A DNA stretch of 13,513 nt from contig JAUJNC010000106.1 in NCBI GenBank assembly GCA_030446525.1, positions 1-13,513 of the forward strand, written 5' to 3'. Below are positions 13,464 to 13,513 of this stretch, piece after piece. Origin of the DNA: Armatimonadaceae bacterium. GTDB taxonomy: Bacteria > Armatimonadota > Armatimonadia > Armatimonadales > Armatimonadaceae. Within the stretch, counting starts at the first letter, position 1. Every line of letters begins with the position of its first letter. Made by a program: the position numbers and the translations under genes. Below the pieces are notes generated by a model. The model searched no databases. It worked only from the letters and a program-made list of their open reading frames with translations, and was not told where the DNA came from.

Positions 13464-13513
13464 GTTTAGACTACGCGTTTCTTGTTGGTCGGTTGCTTAT
13501 AGACGGTCGCGAA

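Overview
This window is GC-rich bacterial DNA, roughly 70% G+C by eye over most of its length. It is dominated by one long minus-strand flagellar operon. The P-ring, L-ring and FlgA genes point to a Gram-negative (diderm), flagellated bacterium. The gene order flgF-flgG-flgA-flgH-flgI-flgJ-flgN-flgK-flgL-fliW-csrA, with a FlgJ that lacks a muramidase domain, fits many non-enteric diderm phyla. I cannot name the phylum from the sequence alone.

Layout. Positions 1-101 hold the tail of a membrane protein. Positions 112-1560 (+) encode a secreted proteinase-K-type subtilase with a C-terminal beta-rich domain. It converges on the flagellar operon, which runs leftward from about 10042 to 1586. First come the rod genes flgF and flgG, then flgA, flgH and flgI (P/L-ring assembly). 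After these come flgJ (rod-binding), flgN (chaperone), flgK and flgL (hook-filament junction), and finally the fliW-csrA regulatory pair. Genes from flgJ to csrA are packed with 3-6 bp gaps or 4-bp ATGA overlaps. To the right (+ strand) lie a small membrane-anchored protein of unknown function (10131-10529) and a penicillin/AHL-acylase-family lipoprotein (10549-12651). The last ~850 bp (-) carry a PIN-domain toxin and its putative antitoxin, in visibly less GC-rich DNA.

Regulation. Three sites on the operon strand share one architecture, TnAA-N16-(G/A)CCGA(C/T)AA, which resembles the flagellar sigma-28 promoter. They lie before flgF, before flgG and before flgJ. The flgF copy has a C8 tract in its spacer. 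The flgG leader has a perfect 10-bp hairpin whose loop contains ATGGA, a CsrA-type core, about 20 nt from an AAGGAG Shine-Dalgarno. The flgF leader repeats the same loop sequence. Because csrA and its antagonist fliW end this operon, feedback control of flgF and flgG by CsrA is a testable idea.

Oddities. From about 5840 to 8200, flgA, flgH and flgI are broken by many 1-2 nt indels, yet the protein remains recognisable in shifting frames. This looks more like a poor-quality assembly stretch than gene decay. flgJ carries an in-frame GC-rich palindromic repeat in its N-terminal linker. The PIN toxin frame runs about 50 codons antisense into the 3' end of the acylase gene.
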